Below, piece after piece: positions 35,645 to 47,382 of a stretch of 64,000 bases of DNA. Position numbers and translations under genes: made by a program. Origin of the DNA: Nymphaea colorata (lineage: Eukaryota > Streptophyta > Magnoliopsida > Nymphaeales > Nymphaeaceae); the NCBI RefSeq assembly GCF_008831285.2, contig NC_045138.2:9513205-9577204 (forward strand), in the 5' to 3' direction. The notes beneath the pieces were generated by a model. The model was given only the letters and a program-made list of their open reading frames with translations, was not told the origin of the DNA and searched no databases. Every line of letters begins with the position of its first letter. The stretch's first letter is position 1.

Positions 35645-36656
35645 GTGCTCGCTATTTCATCAGTCATTCCAGCCTGGAAGGCTTCGATTGAGAAAAGTTA
35701 TCTTGGCAATACCAAGGCAACTCAAATCAAGGAGGAGTTATTAATTACTCCTGATGGCAAACCAAATTTCAAGCTACAACAAGGTCTGCTGAGGTACAAG
35801 AGCCGTTTTTATATAGGCTGTTCCGGAAATCTTCGCCACGAGATCATTTTTACACGATGCGGCAGTCGGAGGGCACTCGGGCAGGTTAGCAACTTACAAA
35901 CGAATCAAAAGGCATTTTTATTGGCCTGGCCTCAAGAAGGAAGTTGATACCTATATTGCTAACTGTGACACATGTCAGCGATGCAAATCAGAAACCGTTG
36001 CAAACTCCGGTTTACTTCAGCCTCTACCAATTCCAACAGGCAATTGGAAGGATATTGCGCTTGATTTCATTGAAGGGTTGCCTAAATAGCATGGCAAGGA
36101 TGTGATATTAGTAGTGGTAGATCGATTCTCTAAATACGGCCACTTCATTGCCATGGCCCATCCGTTCACTGCCATTCAAGTGGCACAAACTCTCTTCGAC
36201 AACGTGTTCAAACACCATGGGTTTCCCGAAACAATAGTCTCAGACCGAGACAAGGTCTTCACCAGCAATATGTGGCGTGAGCTCTTCAAAACTTTTGTCA
36301 CACAACTGGCCCTTAGCTCAGCATACCATCGCCAATCCGATGGCCAGGCGGAAAGACTCAATCAATGCCTCGAACATTATCTAAGAGCGATGTGTTTCAA
36401 TCGACTTGACACCTGGAGCATATGGTTGTCACTCGCTGAATTCTGGAACAATAGTTCCTACCATACTACCATCAAGAGCTCACCATTCGAAGTGGTTTAT
36501 GGTTACTTGCCACCTCCCATTTCCGGAATTCGAGACAAACAGCCCTCGATGGCCGTGGTTGCAGATTATACCACCAAACATGCTCAAACGGTGCGCCTAT
36601 TATCTGAATCGCTTGCTAAAGCCCAAAATCGCATGAAGATACAAGCTGACAAATGA
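35645..36656 (+). pseudogene. Gypsy integrase
   Basis: The zinc-binding region is split by a frameshift near 35850 but readable as ANCDTCQRCKSE in another frame. The catalytic core then carries VVVDRFSKYGHFIAM (first Asp), TIVSDRDKVFTSNMW (second Asp) and YHRQSDGQAERLNQCLEHYL (Glu). An in-frame TAG precedes the core (P-K-stop-H-G, about 36088). All three catalytic acids are present. The enzyme would insert element cDNA into chromatin. Confidence 0.9.
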
Positions 36657-36689
36657 CGAAGTGAGAAGGAGTTCGCTGTAGGAGATTGG

Positions 36690-37158
36690 GTGTTCTTGAA
36701 GCTCCAGCCTTACAGGCAAAGCTCAATGGCAATCCGTACCAACCTCAAGCTTGCCGCCAAATATTATGGACCCTTCTGCGTCATAGCTCGGGTAGGATCG
36801 GTGGCTTACAAACTTGATCTACCTCTGTCCTGCGCAATCCACCCAGTTTTTCATGTGTCGTTACTTAAACGACGAGTTGGAGAAGGGCAGGTACCAAGCA
36901 CTACACCACCTGTCGTTACTTAAGGATGGTCTAATTCGATCAAAACCAGAGGCAATATTGGATCGCCGTTTAGTGAAGCGTAATAATGCGGCAGTCGTCC
37001 AAGTACTTGTCAAATGGGCCAATTTACATGATGAAGAGGAGACATGGGAAGATTATAGTGCGCTTAAGGCTCAATTCTCCATCATATCAAAATTGAATCA
37101 AACTGCTATTCTTGAGGACAAGAACAGTTCCAAGGGAGGTCGAATGTCACGACCTTAG
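36690..37158 (+). pseudogene. Gypsy integrase C-terminus and chromodomain
   Basis: FLKLQPYRQSSM, LAAKYYGPFCVIARVGSVAYKL and IHPVFHVSLLKRRVGEG form the post-integrase module. A frame change then gives PEAILDRRLVKRNNAAVVQV, LVKWANLHDEEETWEDY, a chromodomain. In chromoviruses this module reads histone methylation and biases insertion into heterochromatin (family knowledge). Here the insertion is next to a gene. Confidence 0.9.
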
Positions 37159-37466
37159 CCGAAGGTGTCTACCGTGGCATCATGGCAACAGTTAGTAGGC
37201 GTCATGGTCATAGTTAGTGTTCAGTTGAGTTTATTTCAGTTGTTCCAAGAAGTGGGTTGTTCCACATTTTTAGCGATGAGTTATCCCTGTTAGTGGCAGA
37301 GTGGGTCTACCACGATCCCCTGTTTTGAGGCTTCCACTTCTGCTAGAGGAGTATAAAGGAATATAAAGCCCTTAGTTGTGAATGGAATTGATCCCAATTC
37401 TTCCTCACTTCTCTCGTCTCCTCCCTCCTACTCTGCTATCTTCCTCAAGACTCTGTTTAAACAACA
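37145..37466 (+). repeat. Gypsy 3' LTR (322 bp)
   Basis: Starts TGTCACGACCTTAGCCG after the GGGAGGTCGAA polypurine tract and ends GTTTAAACAACA. Relative to the 5' LTR it has an 11-bp insertion (TAGGCGTCATG), a second TATAAAG 10 bp after the first, and lacks an 11-bp block near the presumed R region. Confidence 0.92.
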
Positions 37467-37626
37467 AATATCCACTGCTTGCATTACTAAAGGTGTGGAT
37501 ACTGCATTCATTTTCCCTGTCCTCGTTTGGTGCCAAGGCATAGTTCAGCAGTAGAGCCCTTTGGTCACAAAGTACGGGGAAAATAAACCACAGTTGCTGT
37601 TCATACCACAGCCCAGGCTGTAGCCA

Positions 37627-39229
37627 TTACAAGGTAGCTCCTGCAGAGAGAGTGAATTCCTTTGGAACATGTTTGGCCACAAATGATGCAATGAGAGGGT
37701 TAACAAGATCGGGTGCTTCATCCTTCACAAAAGAAACCAAGTCATAAAACGGGGTGAAATTGTGGAGGATAAAAGAAAAAGGTAGACACTGTCATTGTTC
37801 ACTATCATACCTGTGGGCAATGACCAACATCGGGGAGTATGACAAAGTCTTCTACTGTCTCGAAGTCTGCATATGCTTTTCCAAGCTTAATTGGCTCCCA
37901 TGGATCTTTATCACCCCAAGCAATAAGTACTGGGCACTGAAATTTTTTTTCATGTTCTAACCATCAGATAGGCTTTCAGAACATGCAAAACACTCCCGTG
38001 AATGGATAAGCAGAAAGAATTTAGATCACCTGGACTTGACCAAGCAATTCTTCAGGTAGAGGGCCGCCTGAATAACATATGAATTCAAGAAAGACTTCAG
38101 CAGCACCAGGTTCCAGACCCGGCAAAAGGATCTTTTGGACCAACTCGTCTGTAACCTTGGACTTGTCATAATAACACTGCATTAGTGCCAAAAAATCAGA
38201 CTGGCGTTTAATTTTGTCAGCAAGTAGAAGCAGCTGCTACGACAATGGGAAAAGAATGGGGTATAACAGTGTATTTCAGACACTCGGAAGAAACATATAC
38301 ACATGCTTATGTCCTTCCCAGTATTAGATTAGGATCTTCAGAAAACAAATGGATGATAGCACATCTAAAGCATGAGCATAGATAAGCATGGCAGTGAACG
38401 GATGTCGCATGGCAGTGAATGAATGTCCGTATTGAAATTCTGATCTTATTTTGCATAAACCCATTTCACAAATGGAAGATAACAAATGAAAATGAAATGC
38501 CAGAACATGGAGGCTTAGGTGAAAAAAGTGCAAGGTTTAGTCATATACTGTAGATGAGGCTAAGGAAAGAGTAAGTCGATGTAACATAATAAAAGTCTAT
38601 TTGCGAAAGAGAGACGTTTCAGATTGGGTTATGAAAAACCAGAAGGCATCTTTTTGCACACCCAAAGAGAACATGGGGTTGTTTACACTTTGAAATTTGA
38701 ATCCTCCTTTTGTGGGTGATACAGAGGCCAAACACCAGACTGCTGTTTACAGCTTCTTCAAGCCTTCATTACTTTTGCCTAGAAACTTGGAAACATAATC
38801 CTTCTGACCTGACCACACTGAAAGAATTCATTCTTGGAAGGCACCATTGCCCATGGAAGAAGCTTCTTTTTTGGAGAATTGTGACAAGGACATGGCATTG
38901 GACCATCTCTCCTGACTGCCAACCAGAGTTACCAGAAGTGCATGTAGGGCCTCATACGTGTGCTTCCCAGGAAGCATGCTTAGGAAGTGGGACACCAGGC
39001 GCTTTAGAGGTGCCTGGGAAACCAAGGTTGGGAGGGGGGGGAGGGGAAAGAAAGTGCACTTCCTTCTGGGAAATTAAGTGCAAAAAAGAAAAACAAGTGG
39101 GCTTCCCATTTAAAGGAAGCAAGCTTCACAGGGAGCTTCCTACTTCCAATTTCTGGAAATCTATGTAACATGGGTACTACTTTGAAGGAGCAGTACCCAA
39201 GTTTTCTGAAGAAACATGAGCTTCCTACT

Positions 39230-39260
<31 letters not shown>

Positions 39261-42200
39261 GTGAGGCCATACCCCCGCACCCAAGTTTTCTGAAATGGTC
39301 CGTACCCGTACCCGCACCGGCACCCGTACCTATGTGACATAGCTGAAAATTAAGATTCCTATAATTGAAAATCTTAATTTTCACATAAATACATCCTTAT
39401 TCTATAGAAAATCTAAATCGCACGATTACCCAAACCTCAAACATAATTTTACAAAAAACCAACAAATGATGATTTTAAAGCATTAAGGACAAAAGACGGC
39501 CGATGACCTTTCTTAACTTTGTCTATTAAATTTTTTGTTTATATTTTATTCTTGATCATACAAGTTATCTTAGTACAATATTGTAATGAGTATATTTAAT
39601 GATACTTGTAGTCTTATTGTATGCAATGTGGTTTCTTAACATGTAATGTTGCTTACTCTTTTATGATAAATGTCTTTCTAGCTGACTTACAAATGCTTGT
39701 AAGAGATGTATCTTGTTAATTGATTGCATATATCAAAATCTTCATGTTTCACTTTCTTAGTCATGACTTATAATTCTTTGTTAGATAAAAAGATCATAAT
39801 TTAACTTCTTAATTTACTTTTTCACTTCTAAATTTGTTCTCTTTCTTATTCCAACCTGCTTCAGGTTTGATTCCATTTTTGCTTATGGTTCACTTCATGG
39901 TCCATTTTCAATTTAGTTCCTAGTTTGCTTCTAGATCTTTGACTGCTTTCCCCGTCCTAAAATCTTTGAGGCCTCTGTTCATGCTTCTACTTCCTGAATC
40001 ACTTGTCCCTCCCACTTCCACAGTCAGTAACTCTGTTTTCAACAGGCCTAGAAAGGATACCAACACTAAATATAGGGGGAAAGGGACACTAAGAATGGTC
40101 AAAACAAGGCCCACTACTTCCTAGAAGACATATACATGCCTTTAGATTTTATTTTTATGATAAAAAGTTGAAAGTTAAGTTACCAAATAACAAATGCATA
40201 CTTAGACTATGCTACAATCAAAGACCACAAACAGAGATCCTTGTAGCATATTCACATGTCCACCACTAAAATGACCCTTCATGTCCAAATGAAAAAAACT
40301 GCCTTGGCATGACTATAATCGCCTCTAACTCAATGCTCTCAACATGCCCCGAAAAATGCAGATGATCCTGAAGACACAGGACCTGTCCCTTTTTCCCCTA
40401 ACCTGAGGCCTCATTTTTCATAACTTATTTGTTCCCCCCAGCATTGATTAGTATCTTTTTATTTTTTTTCAAGTAAAATACTCTTATCTGCTTATCATAG
40501 TGTTGCAAATCATGCACTAAACTTCATCTTTATATGCTATGGAGCTGGAAAACTGAAAAATCAACCACATAGCATAGCCACAAATATCATTCTCAGGTTT
40601 TTATTGGCATGGTTTTTCTCAAGTATTTTTGGCAAAGTTGTTCTTTTTCAGGAAAATCTCAGGAAGATCTCGGAAATTTAAAAAAAAAAATACAAAAATC
40701 AAAATGCTAAGTAAAAATAAAATAAACGAGAAACTAATAAGAAGTCATAAAAGAACATCTAGTGAAAAATTAAAATGATAAAGTAATAAGCATTGTATTC
40801 CATGTAGGATGTGTTAAATCATTGTCATAAAAAACACGTCTTATTCAAAAAAAAAACGTGACAAAAACGTTAAAAATAAATCACCGAAAAACACAAGAAA
40901 GAAACGTGTTTAAAAAAAAATGAACAAAAGCCCAAAAAACATGCTTTATTCACGACATATTTATTTTTTGGGTTCCTTTCACGTTTTTTCACCTTTTTTG
41001 TGTGTCCCACCTTTCTTTCGTTTTTTTCATTTTTTGCATTTTCTTCACGGTTTTTACATTTCTTAATTACCAGATTTTTATTTTCATATTTTTGACATTT
41101 TATTTTTACTTTTCTAGCTTTTTTAAAATTTGCTGAGATTTTCCTGAGTAAAACAACTTTGTCGTATTATATTCAAGAAAAATTTCGCTGTTTTGTACCC
41201 GAAAATGGTATTTGTGACAATGCATTAAATACCTAAAATAAGAAGAAATAAAACAAACAAGCAAAGTTGAAAAAAATGAAAACAGAAAATGAAATAAAAA
41301 TAAACTGTTTCTTATTTTTTTGAAAGTATAGTGATTTTTTCCCTTTTTTGTTGTTTTCATTTTTTTGATTAATAACAAAGTATTTGTAGCTATGCTGTAT
41401 GGTCGTGTTAACACTTTTGATGCTACAAAAACTAAATTTCATTCGTGAAAAAGTGATGCTGAAGAAATCGAATAGTTTAGGTACAAGAAAGAATAGCTTC
41501 AATCCTGTGGCTTCCATGGAATGAAAAAAATGCATCCTAAGTAGAGAATTGGTCAATATATCAGCAACTATACAACATAACTCAATTGAAGTGAATCTCA
41601 AAATTTCCTTCCAGACCAAATATCAGCACAACTTAGAAACATTTATCACCATTTGTCTTTAACGCATATCATAAATGCTTCAACGTGAAGAATCTTGATA
41701 CATTAGAATGAATTCAGAACCTGAGAAAGAATGCTTTTCACGGACTTTGGTGTGGCGACAGCCTTGAAAAAGATTTTCCCCAGATCTGTATTTCTGTTAG
41801 GAAGATGAAAATAAAAAGATAAAGCAACAATTTAATGTGGCACTGGTAAACAGACAAATTTCATTTTGGTTATCCACATACCTTAGAAGATTCTGGAATG
41901 CTCGAATCAACGGCCTTGCATACCATGGTTGTTTTTTAATATGAAGCATACGCAAAGAGATGTTGAGAAGAAGCAACCCACAACATAACTTAGGTTCCAT
42001 GATAGCTGCTTGAAGGCCAACTATTCCTGAATTTATCACGATAAAAGATGGAAATCACTTGTCTGCACCTTGTGGTTACTAAAATTTCTAAAGAAAATAA
42101 ACAAGAAACAAGTCAATTCAAATGTTTCACTTTCAGCCAACAAATATGTGAGTATAAAACCATGAAATATTTCAATGGGGTGCAAGAGTTAATGAAGTAC

Positions 42201-45200
42201 CAATGTGGTGATCATGTTGGTGGTATTACTTACAGAACAGATAACTGCTTTCTATAAAATATTAGTCATGCAATGTTCCAATGGGTTATTGACATTGGCA
42301 AGCTTTTGAAATAATCATAGACAAATAATCATTGTAACACATTTAGACTGTTCATTGGAAATTTTATGGTTAGCCTTTCTTGGAAATTCTATAGTTTTAC
42401 ATCATTTAAAAGTTTGATAAGATGGAGTTCCAGAAAAGGATAAATTACACTTCACAAACATACACATTCATGAGATAACAACAATGCACAGAAATATGAG
42501 CAAAAGAAAAAGTTTTGGAGAACACATATTGATTTTTTTTTTCCCAAAAGAAGGAAAGAGGAAGAAGATTTCCCATTAAAACATGAAGAATGATTTTTTT
42601 CCCTGATACCATATTACCTTTTAACAGATTTTCAGATCAACCAACAAGAAAACACTAGCATGACATTCCAGTAGACAATCAAAGTCTGGATACCAGTGGT
42701 TCAGAAACATGAACAATCATTTTTATCAGCATGTAAATTTTTTATGTTTATAAAAAAAAACAATAGACAGCTGGGTCAGTCTGAATCTCTTTAACATGGC
42801 AAAAAAAAAAAAAAAAAAGATAACACTAGAATCCAGTTTAATCTGTACAAAACAAAACAGAAGGTTCCAAGAAAACCTACACCTTGCAATCAAATAGAGT
42901 ATTGTAATCAATTTCTAATAATATATTCATGTGCTGAAAAAGGCTTACTTCAAAAAATTTTGTGTTTAAGGCATTGTTAGTAATACTGTATTCAAGTGGG
43001 TACCCATGGAAAATTATGTTCCTACTTAAATGCAAACACAGGCTAAATCCATGGTTATCCTCAATTACCTGAAAAGGAAATAGGTCAAGCGACTCAGACA
43101 TGACTTACATACTCATTATCCTCAATTACCTGAAAAGGAAATAGGTCAGGCGACTCAGACATGACTTACATACTCACCTCCTATGGAGTTGCATATGAAA
43201 AAAGCCTGGTCTTTGATTACTTCTGAACAAAAATCATTCAGTTGAGCCCCCCATGTCTCAAAGGTATATAGGGGCTTGACCTTCAGCTTTGGGTTTGGCT
43301 TGTCAGAATATCCGTAACCAAGAAGATCAATGGAATAAACTCTGTATGAACTTGAAAGATAAGGCAGGTTGTTTCTCCAGTGATCACTATCCAGAACCAA
43401 GAGACAACATCAAAGGAACTGTTGTAGCATAGTTACCGGGAAAATTGACAACTAATAAGAAGATTGGACTTTGGAGAACCCTGCAGTTATGAGCAACACT
43501 AGCTTTGCAGTTTTATGTGAAATTCTTTAAAAGATAGACAAGGCATGTAAGAAAATGGGACACTCCGAAAAAAAAAGTGAAAAGGCAACAGGGGAGATTA
43601 GGATATCAGAAAAAGTCACAAATGACACAAAAGAAAAGGTCTCATTGAGAGCCACAATTCTCCTAAAGAGAAAAAACAACTTTGAAGGAAAAGTGAACTT
43701 TTATTCCTAAAAATTTATAGGAGAGACATAATTGTTAAGAGGTTTAAACTGAAGAAGCTAGACAAGAAAACCAAGTCAAAAAGTGATTAGAAGCAGGCAA
43801 CTGGAAAGTTGTAGGAAGCATGCTAAGCAATCAAACCATATCAATATCAGAATTAAACTAGAAGACAAAAGAAAATTGAACAGGGCCAACGCGATTACAA
43901 AATAAAAACTACTAACCAAAGCATGAAAGCCTATGTTATGCATAAATTAAAGAATACATTGGCAAATGAACTTTAACCTTGCTTTGTCCTCTAATTTTAA
44001 ACTTTGTAACACCTATATGAAACCACCTGACAATATACATTTTGTTGTTCACATTTCAACCATCAAGAGATAATTAAAAATATAAATGGAATTTTCATGC
44101 AATAGCCAATTTGTTTAAGAAATTCTGATTATGTAGGATAAGAAATTAAGAATCATTAATTCTTAGGAACAAAACTATTTAAAGAAAATAATAAGGTTAA
44201 CTAACTTTTTATACTATTCAAACTAATTAAAGAAAGAATAAGGTTAACAAACTTGTGTGTGACTCTTTTAAAGCTTATGTATGTCATCACTGCATTTCAG
44301 GTGCTAGTCGTACTACAAAGTGCATGAGAAATGAAAATATGTTAAACAGGCAAGCCACTAACTAAATCTGTTGCATATGGATACCATGCGCGTGAGCACA
44401 TCAGAGCATCTCATTTGCAACCAGATGAGGAGAAAATGGCTCAGGATGATACTGCAAAAACAAAAGCCATCTCACATTAGATTAATAACAGAAACTTGGT
44501 GGTTTTCCTAAAAAGTGAGTTCCAATCATCAGAATCGAGAAGCACAATCACAAAAAAAAAGAAAAACAGCATACCAAGGCAATCAACATACGAAAATCCA
44601 TACAGTTCCATATTTAAAAGGATAAATAAATTCTACGCACCTGTTTGCACCAAATCCATGGATTAAGACTAAAGCAGGTCCACTATGTCCAGCAAATTGA
44701 TAACGAATCTGATAACCTCTCCACTTCCACAATCTACAACAATCAAACAAAAATATTCAGTTTCTGGGTATTGAATGGCAACCCAGACTAGAAACCTCTT
44801 CAGGGCAGCAATAAAACCCTTCTTGAATGTACCTCAGGGGTCCCAGGTTGTACACCTATAGCTTTGGCTTGCATGAACAGTGAAACTAATGAGAACAGAA
44901 TCATGAGTATGCATCACCACGAAAAGCCACCCCATTGTACCAACCCCTTGGGATCTAGAAAGTAGTCATTGTGACAAAAGTTGTCGATGACATGCCACAA
45001 CAAAGGAGTATAAAATGGTCCTTATAAGAAATTTGATGATGACATAAATCTCTCCTAGACAATGACATAAATCTAGAATAGTACTGACAATAGAAGAAAA
45101 ATGCTCCTAATTTATCTCCAAATCAAACGTAAGTGGTCGATCACCCATCAAAGTAACTTCATCACAGAAGCAGCAAATTCAATCAGGAACTCTGAAGAAG

Positions 45201-46031
45201 CAATAACTCATGTCAAAAGAATGCATGCCTTCCTTTTTTTGTATATGTGTGAGAGCACTGAATGACCATTGCTTGCTACTATTACAATCTGACAATTAAA
45301 ATCCTTGGAAACTTTAGGGCATGATGTAGCGAACATGCGGAACGGATGGCTACATCCAAAGAGGCAAAACTAATTCATCTCCATTAGATGAAGCCATCTC
45401 ACCCCATTTTGATTGGGTACAAAACGAATATATTGAACAGCTGATCAATGAAACCCCTTAAATGGCATTACTTCCTTAATATAGAATTCTTCTTGTCCTC
45501 TTTGTTTATTGGTTCTTCCTTTTCTTGTGCCAATCCAGCATAAGTTTGCTGTTTGATGTAGTAACTACATAATTTGAAAAAAGTGCACGATCAATAAGCA
45601 CAAAATCACACGACCAATATGAAGCATCCATGGTAACCATCAGACAAGATCTAGTTAAACGATAATAAACGATTGGGTTACCCCGTGCGAACTACGGCCT
45701 CCGAGGAATCGACAGAAGAAGAAGAAGATGGCGAGTCATCTGAACCGAAGGCACCCTGCTCCTCCTCCTCACTAGGACCAGAGAGTGAGGCAGCGGCGGC
45801 AGGGAAGGGCCGTGGCCCCCATCTATCGAGACGACACAGAGGAGACGGCTCTCTCCAGCAGAACCCAAGACTAGGCCGTGCATGGCCATGAATATTGTTA
45901 TCGATGGAGACTCCACCACTCAACAAGGCGGTAACGGATGCATAGCTGTTGCTCCTGGCCAAATTCTGCCGTTGTTGAAGGACATTGTGATTCGCAAGGG
46001 TGCAGAAGTTGGAAGCATTCAAGCAAGCCAT
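37627..46031 (-). CDS. CLD1: Chlorophyll dephytylase-type alpha/beta hydrolase
   Basis: CLD1 removes the phytol tail from chlorophyll during turnover at the thylakoid (family knowledge, Arabidopsis At5g38520). Eight exons with GT/AG junctions: 45682-46031, 44641-44733, 43178-43386, 41882-42026, 41721-41793, 38030-38176, 37811-37936 and 37627-37722. They sum to 1239 nt and keep phase throughout, giving 412 residues. The start is ATG at 46029-46031. Residues 1-90 are Ser/Ala/Arg-rich, like a chloroplast transit peptide. Conserved blocks follow: GPALVLIHGFGAN, YSIDLLGYGYSDKPNP, YTFETWGAQLNDFC, AFFICNSIGG (nucleophile Ser), ISLRMLHIKKQPW, EFICYSGGPLPEELL, AWGDKDPWEP (acid Asp) and LPDVGHCPQDEAP (catalytic His). 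The catalytic triad is complete and no stop or frameshift is seen, so the gene appears functional. The 5' UTR carries a GA/CA microsatellite. Introns hold a MITE, a foldback element and a 61-bp duplication. A gypsy element lies ~160 bp past the stop. A closely related hydrolase is the main alternative. Confidence 0.85.
39161..39342 (-). mobile_element. MITE copy E (182 bp, 8-bp TSD)
   Basis: Left end CTATGTAACATGGGTAC, right end (reverse complement) CTATGTCACATAGGTAC. Flanking 8-bp duplications are CTGGAAAT (39153-39160) and CTGAAAAT (39343-39350). The core is a (GT)n microsatellite. The right half carries the CGCACCCAAGTTTTCTGA and GTACCCG blocks seen in copy A. It lies in CLD1 intron 5. Non-coding. 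Confidence 0.82.
39227..39263. repeat. (GT)n microsatellite inside MITE E
   Basis: About 17 GT dinucleotides with one TTT interruption, forming the core of the MITE. Confidence 0.95.
40571..41225. mobile_element. Foldback (long inverted repeat) element in CLD1 intron 5
   Basis: The left arm (about 40571-40670) is complementary to the right arm (about 41130-41225). The left AAAGTTGTTCTTTTTCAGG and GGAAAATCTCAG match the reverse complement of the right AACAACTTTG and CTGAGATTTTCC, and outer blocks CACAAATA-CATT--C also pair. Between them an A-rich left half and T-rich right half remain loosely complementary (for example AAGCCCAAAAAACATG against TTTTTTGGG), with the centre near 40960. This is a foldback MITE. 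No coding capacity and no clear target duplication. Confidence 0.75.
43055..43176. repeat. 61-bp tandem duplication at the CLD1 intron 3 donor
   Basis: TTATCCTCAATTACCTGAAA starts at 43055 and at 43116, and the ~60-bp copies are nearly identical. On the minus strand the unit next to exon 3 carries the donor GTGAGTATG. The inner copy has ATGAGTATG instead, so only the outer donor is usable. Confidence 0.9.
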
Positions 46032-46131
46032 CCTTATTTTAATCTCCAATCTTCGCTACTTTGTTTGTTCCTTTTCTTCTTCTTTCTTCGACTTCTTTGC
46101 TAACTACGGATTTCATTCCTCGGAGCGAGCA

Positions 46132-46134
<3 letters not shown>

Positions 46135-46162
<28 letters not shown>
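46135..46162. repeat. (AC)n(AG)n microsatellite, CLD1 5' UTR/promoter
   Basis: On the minus strand it reads as CT repeats followed by GT repeats about 100 bp upstream of the CLD1 ATG, a common position for CT-rich tracts in plant 5' leaders. Confidence 0.85.
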
Positions 46163-46444
46163 AACGTGTCAGCTTGTGCTTCAAAATTTTCTCATCCTGC
46201 GAGAACCGTACGTTTTTGTTTGGCGATGGATGCGTGCGGCCACGAGCCCAGTTGACCCCCAGCTTGGTCAGACTCTACTCCTATTTTGCATGAGCTCTCG
46301 AATCAAGTTACATAATGTTAACTTGAGCTCGGCTCGATGAAGCATGTTAGAGCTTAAACTCGAGCTCGATTTCATTTAACTCGTTTAGGCATGTTGTAGT
46401 GCAGCAATAAAAGAAAGAAGATTGCAGTGTGCTTGTTGTCGCAG

Positions 46445-46560
46445 TGGTGCTATCGAGGGAGATGACACTAGTGGGGGAAGGGTTAGCTGATTTGTAAAAG
46501 AAGTGCTGCTATCCAGGGAGATACACTAGTGGGGAAGGGTTAGCTGATTTGTAAAAGAAG
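46445..46560. repeat. ~57-bp tandem duplication
   Basis: Two adjacent copies share AGGGAGAT-ACACTAGTGG and GGAAGGGTTAGCTGATTTGT followed by AAAAGAAG, with small differences. Located upstream of the CLD1 gene; non-coding. Confidence 0.88.
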
Positions 46561-46654
46561 ATGAATCACTTTATGAAAAATGAGAAATTTGAAATCATGA
46601 AACCCCAATGAGAAATCTCAAATTTTATGGGAAACCTGAATTTCATCTAAAACT

Positions 46655-46960
46655 CTTGCTCAACGAGCGAAGGTTTTGAAACCCTCGCACGCCGAGCAAG
46701 GGTTTCATCTGAGAAATCTGAAACCCTCACTGGTTGAGCGTGGGTTTCATTCATTTGCTAAGACCTGCAACTTTCAAAACCTTCACTCTTTCATTCATAT
46801 GCTGAAACCTTCACTCTTGTTCACTGGAGAGCGAGGGCTTTGAAACCATCGCTCTCTCCCTGGAGCGAGGGAACAAGTGAGGGTTCCTTTGCTCCAGCGA
46901 GCGATGGAACAAACCCTCTCTCGGGTTTCAGGACTCTTGCTTGGGTGAGCAAGTGAGTTC
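46655..46960. repeat. Cluster of GCGAGGGTTT / AAACCCTCGC words
   Basis: GAGCGAGGG-like and AAACCCTCG-like words recur at least eight times in both orientations. Several can pair locally, for example GAGCGA with TCGCTC around 46827-46854. No reading frame of coding quality is seen. The structure could form small hairpins on either strand. Confidence 0.6.
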
Positions 46961-47382
46961 TTTTTAGAGTTTGAGAGGGAGGGAGGGAGAGAGAGAGAGA
47001 GAGAGGTAGCTTGGCTATGCAGCAATAGACAAAGTAGCAAAAGACGATGTCTCCCATTTGGATGATGTTGAACATGAAAAGTGAGGAGAGAAAACAGATG
47101 TTGAACATGAAGAGTGAGGAGAGAAAACAGGCGTGATGAAATTAGAAGTAAACCCAAAGAAATGAAATAAATAGTCACTAAAGTTACTATTCATTTTTTA
47201 TTGAACAGAGTCAAATCGAGTCGAGCTTAAAAATTCTAGTTCAGTAGACTTGAACTTGGCCTACTGAGGGTCAGGCCCTCAACTTTTATTGATAGGGAAT
47301 GAAATATTTACAGCAAAAAAAAAATTATAGGATCCCAAGAAGGAGTTGAGACTCATTAAACATTTGCATCTGCAACAACATC

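Larger units (their letters stand above)
32166..37466 (+). mobile_element. Ty3/gypsy chromovirus-type LTR retrotransposon
   Basis: A 5.3-kb plus-strand element with short LTRs (310 and 322 bp), an iMet primer-binding site, and Gag, protease, RT, RNase H, integrase and a C-terminal chromodomain in the gypsy order. The short LTRs and compact size fit the Reina-like group of chromoviruses (inference). Gag through RT is one frame broken only by two TAG stops, with frameshifts later, so decay is recent but complete. No 5-bp target duplication is visible (CAGTG before, AATAT after). It lies about 160 bp past the stop codon of the CLD1-type gene, in the opposite orientation. Confidence 0.93.

Noticed and set aside
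38710-39168. 152-codon plus-strand frame in CLD1 intron 5
   Set aside because: No family resemblance, antisense to the gene and ending at the MITE. The amino-acid mix gives no support for coding.
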